64,000 nucleotides of DNA from Microbotryum silenes-acaulis (taxonomy: Eukaryota > Basidiomycota > Microbotryomycetes > Microbotryales > Microbotryaceae), in assembly GCA_003665825.1 (NCBI GenBank), contig QPFY01000008.1, forward strand, positions 620,001-684,000, read 5' to 3'. Below the pieces are notes generated by a model. That model was given only the letters and a program-made list of their open reading frames with translations, did no database searches and was not told the DNA's origin. Below, one piece after another: positions 1 to 11,187 of the stretch (position 1 is its first letter; each line of letters begins with the position of its first letter). The position numbers were made by a program, and so were the translations under genes.

Positions 1-1769
1 GTAACTGGAATCAGCCCGCGGAGCGTTTCGAAGAGGAGCGGACGTGTAAGTTCTGTTTTATAAGGCAGACCACATCGAGCCTCCTCCGCTTATACTGACG
101 AATGTCCTCTGCGCGTTCTTCAGACCAATTCTCGGGTATTGCGATCCGAATGGCGACCGACTTGAACCTCCATCGCAAGACCTTAACGAACCTCCCCGCC
201 GACGTCAGCGAGGAGTCGAAAGCGCTCTACCAACGCGAGCTGATGAACCGCGAGCGCGCGTGGATGTACACCTACATCGCCGATCGATCCATCTCGACGC
301 AAATGGGGAAACCGTTCTCGATTCCCAAGGAAGACTACCTCATTCGTAATGCGAGGACGTGGTTTCTGCAACCCGGGGCGCAGCCTTCGGACAGCGGCTT
401 GTCGGCCATGGTCGAGATGCACAGGTGGGTAGAGGCAAAGATACGAAACCCATGGACCTGGTGACTGATCGACAAGGTTTTCTCTTTCCCTTGCCCCCCA
501 TTAGGATTGTCGGACGCATGCTCGACACCCTTTACAGTGACACAAGATCAGTTTCGGGACTGAACCCTAGTCTCGATTATCCCCTCTTGATGAGGTCCTT
601 CCTTGGCCAACTCGATCAATGGCGTTCGGATTGGACCGAAGGGGTCTCGACCTTGCCTGAGTCGGCCTACACGCCAGATTCGATTCGCCATAGCATGCGC
701 GACTTTTACCACTCCTAGTGCGTGCTGCTGCTGCGCACTCTACACACCGAAATCTTACTAATCAGCTCTCATGTTCCCAGTTACCGCCTTTTCCTCCTCT
801 CCTTTGCGATCCAGCACGCGCTCGACAACCCCCAATCGACGATCGATCTGCCGAGCTACACCGTCATGGTCTTTGAATCGGCGTCCATCATGATCGGCAT
901 CGCTCGCGATGTGCTCGAGCCGACCGGCATCCTGCGTTACGCGATCGATTCGACGTTCGTGTACCTCTCGTACGCAGCGACATTCCTGCTCAAACTCGTA
1001 TCGCCTTCCTTCACTCACATCATTGACGAGGAGTCGGCGATCCGTTTGGTACGCAACGTCGCCGAGACATTCGAACGTGCCGCGATCGATGATACGCACA
1101 CCCCTGCTCTGTATGCGTCGTTCCTGCGCGCTTTGATCGACAACAAGCTCAACACGGGACGGACGGCCCCTGGCTCGAGGGCAGCAACGCGACCTTCTTC
1201 GCCTGCCCATGGCGCAGCGTCGATGAGTGGTGGTGTTGGTGTGGGGATGGAGGCCTACTTGAAATCGAGGGCCAACTCGCCTGGTGGTGAAGGGCTCGAA
1301 GGTGCGGCGGGGGGATCCGAGCACCACTCGTCGACGAACAATGAGCATTTCGATTCGTTGGCGATGGACTCGATGTTGAGCAATGGAGGGTTCTGGGACA
1401 ATATGGTGAGTCTCTCGACGAGTGCCACACATCCTGCCCGGACACCCAACTAACAGTGCGTCGTCTTCCCTCCCACAGCTCATGCCCGGTTTCGGAGGAC
1501 CACTCCAAGGCCTGTCAGGGGGAACAGGGACGATGTTGGGCACAATGGGGGATCATTGGAGCATCACACCGATGCATTCTCGACCTGGGTCACCGAATCC
1601 TTTCGGCCATTCGTTCCCTCATTTCGATTTCGCGAACCCACCCTCGTCTTCGTCCGGTGGGCAAGGGGGAAGTGCGAGTGGCGGTCAGGGGCATCAACAC
1701 CAGGAACATGGAGCAGGGCATGGCGGAACTGGAGGGAGTACGGGTGGAGGGGGTACAGCTGGGCTGTAA
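1..1769 (+). CDS. Fungal-type transcription factor, C-terminal part (5' end outside window)
   Basis: Reads in from the window edge. Exons are 1-45, 124-424, 505-717, 781-1405 and 1479-1769, all with GT-AG borders and matching phase; the TAG at 716-718 is removed because the intron starts at 718. The first residues (ERTYQFSGIAIRMATDLNLH) and the following RERAWMYTYIADRSISTQMGK are typical of the middle homology region (fungal_trans) of Zn2Cys6 regulators. The last exon is a low-complexity Gly/Ser/His-rich tail (roughly the last 60 residues) ending in GGGGTAGL, preceded by a GFWDNM/MPGFGGP stretch. The N-terminal zinc cluster would lie upstream and cannot be seen, so the DNA-binding class is inferred from the family. 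Expected role: nuclear RNA polymerase II regulator; target genes unknown. Confidence 0.85.
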
Positions 1770-2214
1770 AACGGTGGGTGTGTAAGAAATGTAAAAATCG
1801 ACGACCGCGTACTTCGTGTGTCCCCACCGCATACCCAAGCTCGAGGATGGCGAGACATTCTTTGGGCAGGGCTTTGCTAGTTTGCTTCAATTTTTGTCTC
1901 GGTATCTTCGATGACGACCTCTTTTTCTCTCAAGTAGTGCTGTGTATTCATCTTTCTTCCATTCTAGGGTACCTAGTAGTCACAGGGGCAAATCTTGGGC
2001 CGAGCGCTTCCTTTTTTTTGTGTAAAGCAACCACGACGGAAATATCGAAAATCTCATGAGTTTGGCCCGGATGCGCGCGCGGCGCTCTCTGTCGCTTTAC
2101 GCGTGGGGGTCATTCAACTTGAGGCGGCTGTCTCGGCACCGGCGGGTTCCTTCTGCCCTCATCACATCTCTGCTTACCCCCTATAACGACCCTCACGAGC
2201 TGCATTTATACGAT
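1770..2214. other. Intergenic, TF 3' end / MOB1 promoter
   Basis: 445 bases between two plus-strand genes. It must hold the TF 3' UTR and the MOB1 promoter. A C/T-rich stretch precedes the MOB1 start. I see no further gene, RNA or repeat. Confidence 0.6.
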
Positions 2215-3611
2215 ATGAGTTTCTTTGGGACTGTTGGTGGGTTGTGAGTTCACGATGCGCCCTCCAGCCGTGGCGTGGTAAGACGTGGTAGCTGATGGAC
2301 ACGGTCGTCCGATTGATTGCTTCGGACTGACAGGGCTAAAGCGCGGACGACGTTCAAGCCCCGACGAGTAAGGCCGTGATGATTTCCTAGCGAGCTCGAG
2401 AGGGATGAGACCCACGGGGAAGGTGCTCGATGCTTTCACAGAACACGCAGGAGAATACAAAGTCTTATCAGCTCAAGAAGTCAGTTCTGTCGTCTCCGAG
2501 CATGGTCGCTCGTCCGTGGTCAAGCGGGTCTGGGGGCGGTGTTGCTTTTTTGGATAGTTAAGCTGACCATCGCCATTGCTCTGTACAATAGATATGCCGA
2601 AGCGACGTCAGTCATTTGAGATAGAACGAACCTGACTTATCGAGACCTGCAACTGAACCCTCGCACCCTCCCAAACAGACTCGGCTCCGGGAACTTGAGG
2701 TTGGCGGTCGTCCTGCCCGAGGGGGAGGACTTGAATGAATGGTTGGCTATTAATAGTCAGTTTGTACTCATGCCTACGATTGCCTGTTGCTGGATCTGAC
2801 ATTCGCCTTGAGTCACTCCACTATCAGCCGTCGATTTCTTCAACCAGATCAACATGCTCGTAAGGAGCAAGCCCCCACCCTACGCATCGTCGATTCTCAA
2901 CTGATCTCACCATCTTTGGACACACCTGAGCAGTACGGGACAGTCACGGAATTCTGCACGCCTCAGGAATGCCCCGTCATGTGCGCGGGGCCGCGCTACG
3001 AGTACCATTGGCAGGACGGCGTCAACTTCAAGAAACCGACCAAGATGTCAGCACCTGGTCCGTTCGAGGGGCTTTGGCATGAAAGGATTTGTGGACCGGG
3101 GTGACAAGAGCTGACCGCGCTTGCTTCGATGGGTCGCCAGAATACGTCGATCATTTGATGAACTGGACCCAGGCTCAACTTGACGACGAGGCCGTGTTCC
3201 CGAGCAAGATCGGTGAGCTTGAGCAGAGACGATCAGACACGCACGTACCTCAGCAAGATTCATGCTCAATTTTTCCCTCTCCCTCCGTATTAGGTGTTGC
3301 TTTCCCCAAGAACTTTGTCGCGACCGTCAAGTCGATCGTCCGGCGCTTGTTCCGCGTCTACGCCCACCTTTACAACCACCATTTCGCCCAGTTATGCGCG
3401 CTCAGTATCGAAGCTCACATCAACACCAGTTATCGGCATTTCTTGTTGTTTGTCACAGAGGTACGTCCAGCTCGAGGCCTTGTTGCCTTTCCAGGAATGT
3501 TTACTGGACGTTCTTCTCCATGACGAATTCTGCGTACAGTTCAACCTGATCGACCGAAAGGAGTTGGCGCCTTTGTCGGAATTGAACGAGTCGATCATGG
3601 CTTCGTCCTGA
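2215..3611 (+). CDS. MOB1: MOB1/phocein family kinase activator
   Basis: Ten exons: 2215-2243, 2334-2367, 2442-2479, 2592-2606, 2679-2755, 2828-2859, 2934-3057, 3141-3212, 3294-3460 and 3540-3611, giving 219 residues, the usual Mob1 length. Recognisable blocks are [67 protein letters not shown] and [12 protein letters not shown]. The Cys pair (CTPQEC) and the His residues of the HLYNHH region match the structural zinc site of the family. Mob1 binds and activates NDR/LATS kinases (Dbf2/Sid2 in fungi) in the mitotic exit / septation pathway at spindle poles and division site. Exon 4 is only 15 nt. The start is the first ATG giving MSFFGTVGG before a phase-2 intron. All phases agree. Confidence 0.96.
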
Positions 3612-5063
3612 TAAGGACCACGATCAAGCATGAAATAACGCCCTTTGACGTCTGCTCCCTGTGTCCTGTGCGACGCTTATGATGTGTTTCCATTTCGTTT
3701 CGCCTTAGCTTGTCTTCTTCGAGTCCTTTTCCGACCCATGTGTGTAGTCATACTCGTCACGTCCTTCTGACACCCCTAGTCTTCTAATGCATCTGTCTTC
3801 ATCACCTCCGTCGCTCTTCGCGAGCTTTGCTTTTGGTCGAACGTGGTTCAGGTTGGCCCCCTGTCAAATGATTGACTACACCAAGCTCTTACGGCACATC
3901 GCCGTGCGCTCTGCATGAATACGAACTTGTCACTTGAATATCGAGGTAGAAACACTATCTAGTCTTGGTCAGGATCTCATGAACGTAAAGCTGGTTTCGG
4001 AAAGTACTTGGAATCATGAATAACTCACAACGTGGTGGAGCAATTTGCCTCGGTTCGATCACTAAAGAGTTTTGCACTGGTGTAATGCGGGCGTTGGGGA
4101 ACGAGGCGTCATGGAGTGTCAGCGCCACCACTGAGCTCGGAACTTGGAAGTTGGGTCACCTTACACACCTGCAGGTTTTTAAGTCGGGAGTTTCTTGCTT
4201 CGTACAGGCATCCTCAAGTGGCACAACGTCGAGTGAGATAGCCTCAAAAGTCAAGACCACGATGACGATGACAACCGTGGCGCGCCAATCGCCACCAACA
4301 CAAGTATGGCCCGACTCTGGCAGGAACTTCAACGTAGGTGGCATAAAGCTTCACGGTCGGACCCCCGTCTCAGGGAACGATGGAGACACCACTATAGTCG
4401 AATCGCGTGAGATCGGAAACGCTCAGTATATGTTTGTGGCTGACAGAAATTTGAGAGGTGCGATGGCAGACAAGTCGACGTCGACGGTTTTTAAGTCACG
4501 ATCGAGACAGGCGAACTTGAAAAGGGGCTGGGCGGTGAACGATCGTCGATTTCGCCGTCCGGCGCATCCTTCACCTACGACACTTTGCGCGGGGGAATCC
4601 AGGGGAAAGGCTACCAATCCGGAAGGATACCACCAAATCTGCAATGCGCTATTTGTAGGGGAATCGCGCGGCGAACCCATCTCGCACCGAATAGTACCGT
4701 TCTGACCTCCTTTCTGTCGCCATGTTAGCTTGAGCTCACGCTCCCTCCCGCATAAATCTGATACAGCTCTTGGGAGATGTATGAAAACAAGTTCTTGAAA
4801 TCATATGTTTTTGATTCTGTAAAGTACCTGATTTGGCCGGCGCAACGTGATTTTTTTTCGCCAAACAGAACTTCGGCAATATACTAGTGTCTCAGATGGA
4901 AGTATGGAGCAGCGGGCTGCAGCGGGTTGACTGACTCAACTTGTGGCCGGACTTGCTCGCACGCTTCACACCCCTGCCCCCCTCAACCGCTTGCTCATCA
5001 TTGGGGGTCATTACAATCGAGCACATCAGCGCCCCTTACATTTCACTTTGATCTACGCCCACC
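3612..5063. other. Long intergenic region, no supported gene
   Basis: About 1.45 kb. An open frame at 4016-4705 (+) exists but has no recognisable domain, no Kozak-like context and a composition unlike the flanking genes; I do not call it. A short imperfect direct repeat around GGGGGAATCC / AGGGGAATCG occurs near 4590-4675. The last 150 bases are the presumptive promoter of the polymerase delta subunit gene. Confidence 0.5.
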
Positions 5064-6111
5064 ATGGCGCCTTCCAAGTCGAGTAAAGCCTCGTCTGCTT
5101 CGGCCGGCGCGAAACGTCGATCATCGTCGACGTCGACTGCAACCTCCTCCAAGGCCAAGACCGGCTCCACCCTCAACTCTTCGTTCACCGCGTCGAAAGC
5201 TTCAGCGGCTTCGAATGCAAAGAAGTCAGGTGTCATCAAGGTCAAGGAGGAGGTGGGATCGAGTAGCAAGACCGCTCCCTCGTCGATGACGATGACGACG
5301 GGGACGACCAAGGAGCTCGAGGAGGCCAAGGCATTGCAGGAGGAGGAGAAGAAATTGATAAAGAGCTACGGCAAGTTGATTAGGGAGAGTAGTCGGATCA
5401 TGGGTACCGCGAGTGAGTCCATTGTCAGGCTACTGGCATGACACGGCTTCGGCGTGGATGACGAGGTGGCGCTCGCTCGGTTCGTTGTCCCATCCCGCGT
5501 GACGCTTGCTGCCGTCTGCCACCGCGCGGCGGGTCATTTTTGACTTCTCGCCTCAGCGATCGAGCGCACCGATGGGTTCGGAGTACTGACAGTGCAACTT
5601 TTTACACATCTGTTATGACGACAGTACATGATCAAGTAAGTCCTATCAACCTGCATCATGTCAAGTATGATATCTCAACCTGACAAATGTCAAAATCTGC
5701 CCGTGCCTCACACAGGACTGGCTCCCGCTTGAAGTCGTATTGAGGGTGTTCGATGCCGATCCAGATTACGGTCCTTGTTCAAACCATTCGTGAGTTCTGG
5801 GTGAATGAGCACGTTGATTGCAGGCGCTGATTCATCCAGCTCTCGTCGGTCACAGTCGATTGGAACGATTCGAACGAGCAGAACGTCTCGGACTTGAACC
5901 GCCAAGCGAGGTACGATTTCTCATTCGTTCGCTCAAACGAAAAGGCATCCTGCTGACTACGAAATACCACTCCTTCATTAGATCGGTGCGATTCTTCGAT
6001 CCAAGGTCGGCCTGGCTCGCCCCGAGTACAGAAACTCCGTCTTCTCTGGTACGTCGGCGCTTTCCTTCGCTTCTTGCGTTCCCAGGCGATTCGAGAGCTC
6101 AGGGTTGCTGA
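5064..6111 (+). CDS. CDM1: DNA polymerase delta small subunit (p12/Cdm1-like)
   Basis: Six exons (5064-5412, 5625-5635, 5716-5789, 5856-5910, 5982-6048, 6086-6111) give 193 residues. The N-terminal half is Ser/Ala/Lys-rich and low complexity, then an acidic/basic helix. The C-terminal half carries the DNA_pol_delta_4 signature: DWLPLEVVLRVFDADPDYGP, followed by SRLERFERAERLGLEPPSE. In the family this subunit stabilises the polymerase delta holoenzyme at the replication fork; it is present in fission yeast and animals and absent from budding yeast. Exon 2 is an 11-nt microexon whose removal or inclusion is fixed by phase. The KVKEE stretch in the tail is a possible SUMO site (inference only). 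Confidence 0.88.
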
Positions 6112-6422
6112 CTCTCAAGCTCTCCCTGATTTGTGTATTTCCGAATAGTCTGAGTCTCACCGCCGTCCTGCCGCCTTTTCACTATGGCCTGTTTCACGGT
6201 TTCTCCTCTTGTTTGCTACCGTCCGTTGTCATTTACTCTGTACTCGCTTTCTTCTTCCTGTGAATGTGCATACCGGTCTGTCTGTTTTCCTACTTCAGCC
6301 ACTCCAGCATCTCGATTTTGGACGAGAAGGCCCTGTGGCTCGGATGGCTTTCTCCTGGCAACGGAGCCAAGAAGGGAGCGACTGGTAAAGTGGGGTATGT
6401 ATGTAATCCTTGTCTCACCATT
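6112..6422. other. Convergent 3' intergenic spacer
   Basis: 311 bases between two converging genes (polymerase delta subunit + and HIS1 -). Pyrimidine-rich, with no gene seen; it should hold both 3' UTRs. Confidence 0.6.
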
Positions 6423-7894
6423 TTAGTCTACACGGCAGTTGGTCAAGCCAACGTTGAGGATGTCCGCTGCTCCGATCGCCTGATCATCGCAAGAAACGTT
6501 ATCAGTCAATCTATTGAAGCCCCCTCAACATCTCATCGGGAGAGATCCAGAGAACTAACCTGCAATCGATCCATCACATCCGCCACTTCCGCTTTCAACA
6601 CCATCGAACTAACGGCAACCCACTCTGGATCATCCAAAGGCGAAACCGTCGCTGCCCTTCGTCCGGGTGTGATCTTGGTCGCTTCATCGACGACGTCCCT
6701 ACGGATGTTGTACTGCACCAGGACGTAACGACCTGCTGCGATCACTCCGGCGATACGGGAGGTGATGCGCGTGATGAGAGAGGTCGTAGGGCCGTCGGAC
6801 GACTTGTTCGACCGGATGAGGACGGCTTGGGAGGTTAGGAGGGTAGAGATCGCTGTTAGACCGGCGGCTCGCATCGTCTCGCCGGATTCTGGTGGGGGAA
6901 TGGGAGAGGAAAGGTTAGTGATCCGGATGGTAAGAATATAAAGGTCGTGGACATGAAGGCTCACCGACAAGGTCGACTGGTGGACAGTGTCAGGAGTGAG
7001 AGAACAACAACTGTTAGCGAAACCGACTCGCTTTTGCTTCGGCCTTCTCTCTTCCCAAAACTCACCAATTCCATCAGCCAACCCAAGCGCACATGCCGCC
7101 TCGACACTCCCACCGACGTACTCGATCAAGGTCTTCTTCTCCGGTGCAAGCCCAGCCTTCTGATCCAACTCGGCAAAGTACTGCCCCGCCAAGACCTCGA
7201 ACGAAGTCACGATCTTCTTCCCCACCAAATCGTCGACCGTCTTGATCGGACCCTTATCGGGAACTTGGATTTGAAGTTTGCATTTCCCGAATCCGAGCGG
7301 GAGGACTTCGGTGACGAGTTTCTGGGCAGAGGCTTCGGCGACCATGTCTTGGCCGGTGATACCGAGGTGTACGTTGCCTTCGCCGACGAAACGAGGAATG
7401 TCCGCCGCGGGGAGGAAGACCCTACGCGGAAGAAAGAACAGAGTTCGGTGTAAGTAGAAGTGATCTGGATCTCATCTGGAAAAACGATGGTCCATAACGC
7501 ACAGAGCCATGTTGTGGTTGCGCACGAGGCAGACGTCCAATCGGTGCGAACGTGTGAACTGGATGTCCGCACCTGCAAGGGTGAGGGGGATGGGTATGAG
7601 CATGGCGTGACACTGATTTGAAAAAGAGTATCAGAACGTAGCTCACCAGCCAAGAGTTCAAGGCATTTCTCGTACAGACGGCCTGACGGAGCGCACGACC
7701 GAGCAAGTTCACCGAGAGAAGGAGCGCACGTGAGTCAAAAGGGGAGTTGAGGAAGAATCAACATGATCAGTTCCCCCTGCAGCGGAGACGAAGACGCAGG
7801 AGGAAGAAAGTGCCATCTCTTTCCTTGACTGACCCTTTTTGGGGATGGCGAATAATGTTCGGCCCTTGAGCGACTCGTTCAGGAAATCCGACAT
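6423..7894 (-). CDS. HIS1: ATP phosphoribosyltransferase (histidine biosynthesis, step 1)
   Basis: Seven exons on the minus strand: 7834-7894, 7647-7682, 7503-7572, 7066-7421, 6965-6976, 6560-6888 and 6423-6479, coding 306 residues, the expected size for the long-form HisG enzyme. It starts MSDFLNESLKGRTLFAIPKK and contains FVGEGNVHLGITGQDMVAEA, KIVTSFEVLAGQYF, IEYVGGSVEAACALGLADGI and VDLVESGETMRAAGL, which are HisG substrate-binding blocks. The C-terminal exon (AIGAADILNVGLT) belongs to the ACT-like regulatory domain through which histidine inhibits the enzyme in the family. Catalyses ATP + PRPP to phosphoribosyl-ATP in the cytosol. The fifth exon is only 12 nt. Divergent from GPI12. Confidence 0.96.
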
Positions 7895-8312
7895 GGCTGC
7901 TGCGTGGGAACGGAGGGACGGCTGGTGTGAGCAGCGGAGGACCGGATAGGTTCGATGTGGCCCAGCCAAGTGCGGATCCAGACGACTGGTTGAGGAATCC
8001 GATCCCAAGAGATACGTGGGTGGGTGGCCGAGGCAGAGCTATATATGGATCGGAACGAGTTCAAGAGCGGAGCGCCGGGACGGACTCGCTGCGCCTGCTT
8101 CGCAAAGAGCGAACGAGCTCCATTCAGGGGTATCGGGGAATTGTGCCATTACAAAGTCCAGTTAGGCCCAGTTAGGCCCAGTTAGGCCCAGCGCGCAAGT
8201 TGAACGTTGATCGGTTGATCGATGGCGCGCGCGCGTTTCCCCAGATTCGCCCGTCTGCCCCACTCGACCTCCTTCTCGTCTTCCTCCCCACCCCTCGTCT
8301 CTCCTTGCCAAG
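7895..8312. promoter_or_regulatory. Shared divergent promoter region HIS1 / GPI12
   Basis: 418 bases between the start codons of two divergently transcribed genes, so it must hold both promoters. It contains a triple 10-bp repeat (8161-8190) and pyrimidine-rich tracts before the GPI12 ATG. No TATA box could be assigned with confidence, although TATATA occurs near 8040. Confidence 0.6.
8161..8190. repeat. Three tandem copies of a 10-bp unit
   Basis: GTTAGGCCCA is repeated three times without error, with a partial copy (CCA) just upstream. It lies in the HIS1/GPI12 divergent promoter, about 120 bases from the GPI12 start. Confidence 0.95.
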
Positions 8313-9515
8313 ATGGGACTCGGCGACAAGTTGTCCGTCATCGCCGTCGCGACCTTGGCCGTATGGTCGATGCTGCTCGCCAGCAACTGGACGAACCGCA
8401 CACCCCACTTGAAGGGCTTGAAGGAGGCCAAATCGATCATTTGGGTCATCGCGCATCGTACGTTCTCCATCCCGAAGAGGAACAGGATCCCGTATCGAAT
8501 TTGTAGACTGACTTGACACCGTCCCGATGCTTTTGGCAGCCGACGACGAGGCCTTCTTCTTTGGACCTTCGTTGACCAACCTGCTCGCCCCACCTGGCCG
8601 GGACGAGGAGAAGAGCAAGAGGGTCTATCCGACCGGCCACATCCTCAGTCTCTCAAGTGGCAAGTCAGATATTGTGATATCGATCTGCAGCATCTTATGA
8701 ACCGTCTCTCTTCGCTCTCACAGGCAACTACGAAGGCCACGGAGAGGTCCGTACGGCCGAGTTGAAAGAATCGTGTCGCATGTTCGCCGTCGACGACGAC
8801 AAATGCGTCGCTGTCAATGATCCGTAAGTCTGCTAACGCCGGACACTTCTGTTGGAGCCTTGCGACTAAGGCGCTGCCGGTTAGGCCTCCATCCACAGTC
8901 GACTCGTCGATGGTCCCGATCAGACTTGGTCCGCGGATGTGATCAATTCGATCGTCGCCGAAAAAGTCAAGCAGTGGAACGCCGATGTCGTATGTTTGCT
9001 CTCGCATTAACCTAACCTTTTCTAGGCGATGGCTCAATTATGATCGTTCATTGCAGATCATCACCTTTGACCCGCTCGGTGTCTCGTCCCACCCGAACCA
9101 TGCCTCCCTCGGCCAAACCCTCCTCGCGGCACCTTCGACCTTCCCTCAAATCTACCTCGTTCGGACCACACCTCTCCCTCTCAAATTCACCTCCCTCATC
9201 CTCCTGCCCCTGAAGCACCTCCAACACAACATCATCCCTTCCTCCCTCCTCCCCTTCCTACCCTCCTTACCCGGCATAGGAGCCATCGGGTCACCCTCCC
9301 CTCGAACGGTCTTCTTGACGTCCCCTCCCCCCAGCTTCATCCTGACGAGGTTGGCGTTCGATGCGCACCAGAGTCAACAGACGTGGTTTAGGACGCTGTA
9401 TGCTTTGTTCAGTCATTACCTTTGGTGGATCGAGTTGGTCCCGAGGGAGGAGTATGAGCTTACCAGAGGTACGCAAGTGGGTCGGCTCAGAGGGGAGGGC
9501 AAGACGGAGTTGTAG
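8313..9515 (+). CDS. GPI12: N-acetylglucosaminyl-phosphatidylinositol de-N-acetylase (PIG-L)
   Basis: Exons 8313-8457, 8540-8659, 8724-8823, 8899-8989 and 9057-9515 give 304 residues. An N-terminal hydrophobic anchor (VIAVATLAVWSMLLA) is followed by the zinc-binding AHPDDE motif in IIWVIAHPDDEAFFFGP, then LSLSSGNYEGHGEVR, ELKESC and the downstream FDPLGVSSHPNHASLG with the second metal/catalytic His. The enzyme deacetylates GlcNAc-PI on the cytosolic face of the ER, step two of GPI-anchor synthesis. Intron 2 starts with GC (8660-8661) rather than GT; using GT at 8657 would keep frame but delete the Gly of the conserved SxGN motif. Shares a promoter region with HIS1. Confidence 0.95.
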
Positions 9516-11187
9516 CCATATTCGGTTCGTGGGGTTGACTTTGGGCCGAGTGCGTTGGTATAGTTGAAGGTTGTACGGCTGGGAGTGCGTTGAGAGTGTC
9601 CCTGTTATAAGCCACTCTGGTATATTATCACAGTCATTCACTTGATCGCGTGCGCAGCCGGTCGCAATACAGAAGTGCGGGTTCGCACCGACACTCGTTC
9701 AGGATGTGTCGTACCAGTGTCTTGGACGGCTAGGTACCTCCCTTGCGATCATACCGCACTTTCCAACGCTCCAAAAGACCCTGCAAGCTTTTAGTGGTTC
9801 ACCATCCATTCGACGCCGTTTGATGATTCTGTACGGCGATAGGGGCCAACTTGCGACGAGCTCTCTGAGGCACCGTGATGCGCATCCGCTCTTGCGGGCA
9901 GCACTGTGCACTCATCCTCATTCCACCCTGCGAAGCAGGCGTCGCCGGAAGAATAGGGGCCTGCATTTTATAAATAGTGCAGAGTACCTCATGCACCTAG
10001 TACCTCGCTATCTTTAGCTCCTCCTGGCGATGAATCATCTTCGGGTATCACTGCATGCCGCAGTGTCACTCCCGGTCGATGGTGATCATGTCGTGCGACG
10101 AGCGGTAAGCGCACAAACCTATGCGCGGGGGCTGATTTTCATGTGCGTGGAACAGGGAAAGGAAAGCTAGTTACGGAACTAACAGAAAGGATTGATCAAT
10201 GACTATGTATCGACGCTCTTCCGCCGTCCAGCTCCTCGGAGTCGAAGTGCCAGTTCAGCTTTCCTTCACCACCTATTGGCACGCCAACTTGAAGTCGTCT
10301 TAGTATATTTCGAAGAGCTCCATTCTAGGGGTGCCCGATGATATCACCCCTAATAACAACTTTGGCGAGCCGAAGTCTCTGGTACAGAATCCGTAGCATT
10401 TGTCTCCGACGTCATCGACCCGCCTTCCCGGGCCGTTGACATTAGTAAGGCGACACAAGAACACATTGAAGGTATCGAGTCAGTGATGGAAACGTCTCAA
10501 TTGGTGAAAGCAATCACTGAGTCGGTCAGCGCTCGAAGTGCGAGTTTGGCTCTTCGGGAACAATCTCCTCGAACTCCGCACCTTGATGGCCAAAGCGTCG
10601 AGATCTCCTACAAGGGTCACGTTTCACCCCGCTCGAAGGCACTAGCTGTCTGGTACGATCTTGAGACTGAGCATCGGTATCATTGCTGACAAACCTGCTC
10701 AGAACCGGGAGACTGGCGATTCGACAACTCGAGTCGGGAATCGGGATGTTGTGCTCTTCAAGTTAACCGGGACATCCGTTGCGATTTCCGGACCCCCTAT
10801 CTGGTCTCCTTTCCTGGGCTCGGAGACGTAGCTCCGCTTGACGGGGCATCCCGGACTCCTCCCTATAATTATGGCGGTCGATTTCGGTCGATTCACCTAT
10901 CGCTGGTTTGAGTAGAGGGGACCTGAATGTTCTTGAGCGGGTCTGAGGAACACCGAATGTCATGCTTCTGGAATCTTTTCTCTCTCTCTCGGCGGAAGCT
11001 TCTGCAGTTTGCTAGAGCCCGACGAGGAGGTGCAAGACTAGCTAAGCTTAGTAAAGGGACGCAAGTTATAAGAGTATCGCGTTACGAATTGGAAAATATC
11101 GTAATTTCGACTTAGTCATACACGCTCTTCACCAATCACACCGACATTGGCGTCCCTCCCCCCTCCCTCGTAAGCTCATCTCGAGAA
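9516..11187. other. Long intergenic region, no supported gene
   Basis: About 1.67 kb between the 3' ends of converging genes. Only short open frames occur (for example 10483-10689) with no recognisable domain or splice context. No tRNA, transposon end or tandem array was recognised. It is unusually long for a convergent spacer in this window and could hold decayed sequence or a noncoding RNA. Confidence 0.5.

Noticed and set aside
716..718. In-frame TAG in the transcription factor as a nonsense mutation
   Set aside because: A GTGCGT donor begins at 718 and a TTCCCAG acceptor ends at 780; splicing removes the stop and restores the reading frame with the downstream exon.
4016..4705. 229-codon open frame on the plus strand
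   Set aside because: No domain, no splice partners, composition unlike flanking genes and no plausible promoter context. An open frame of this length is expected by chance in 1.4 kb of this composition.
9640..9700. Possible tRNA T-arm (GGGTTCGCACC)
   Set aside because: No matching acceptor stem, D-arm or anticodon stem could be found around it. No tRNA gene was recognised anywhere in the window.
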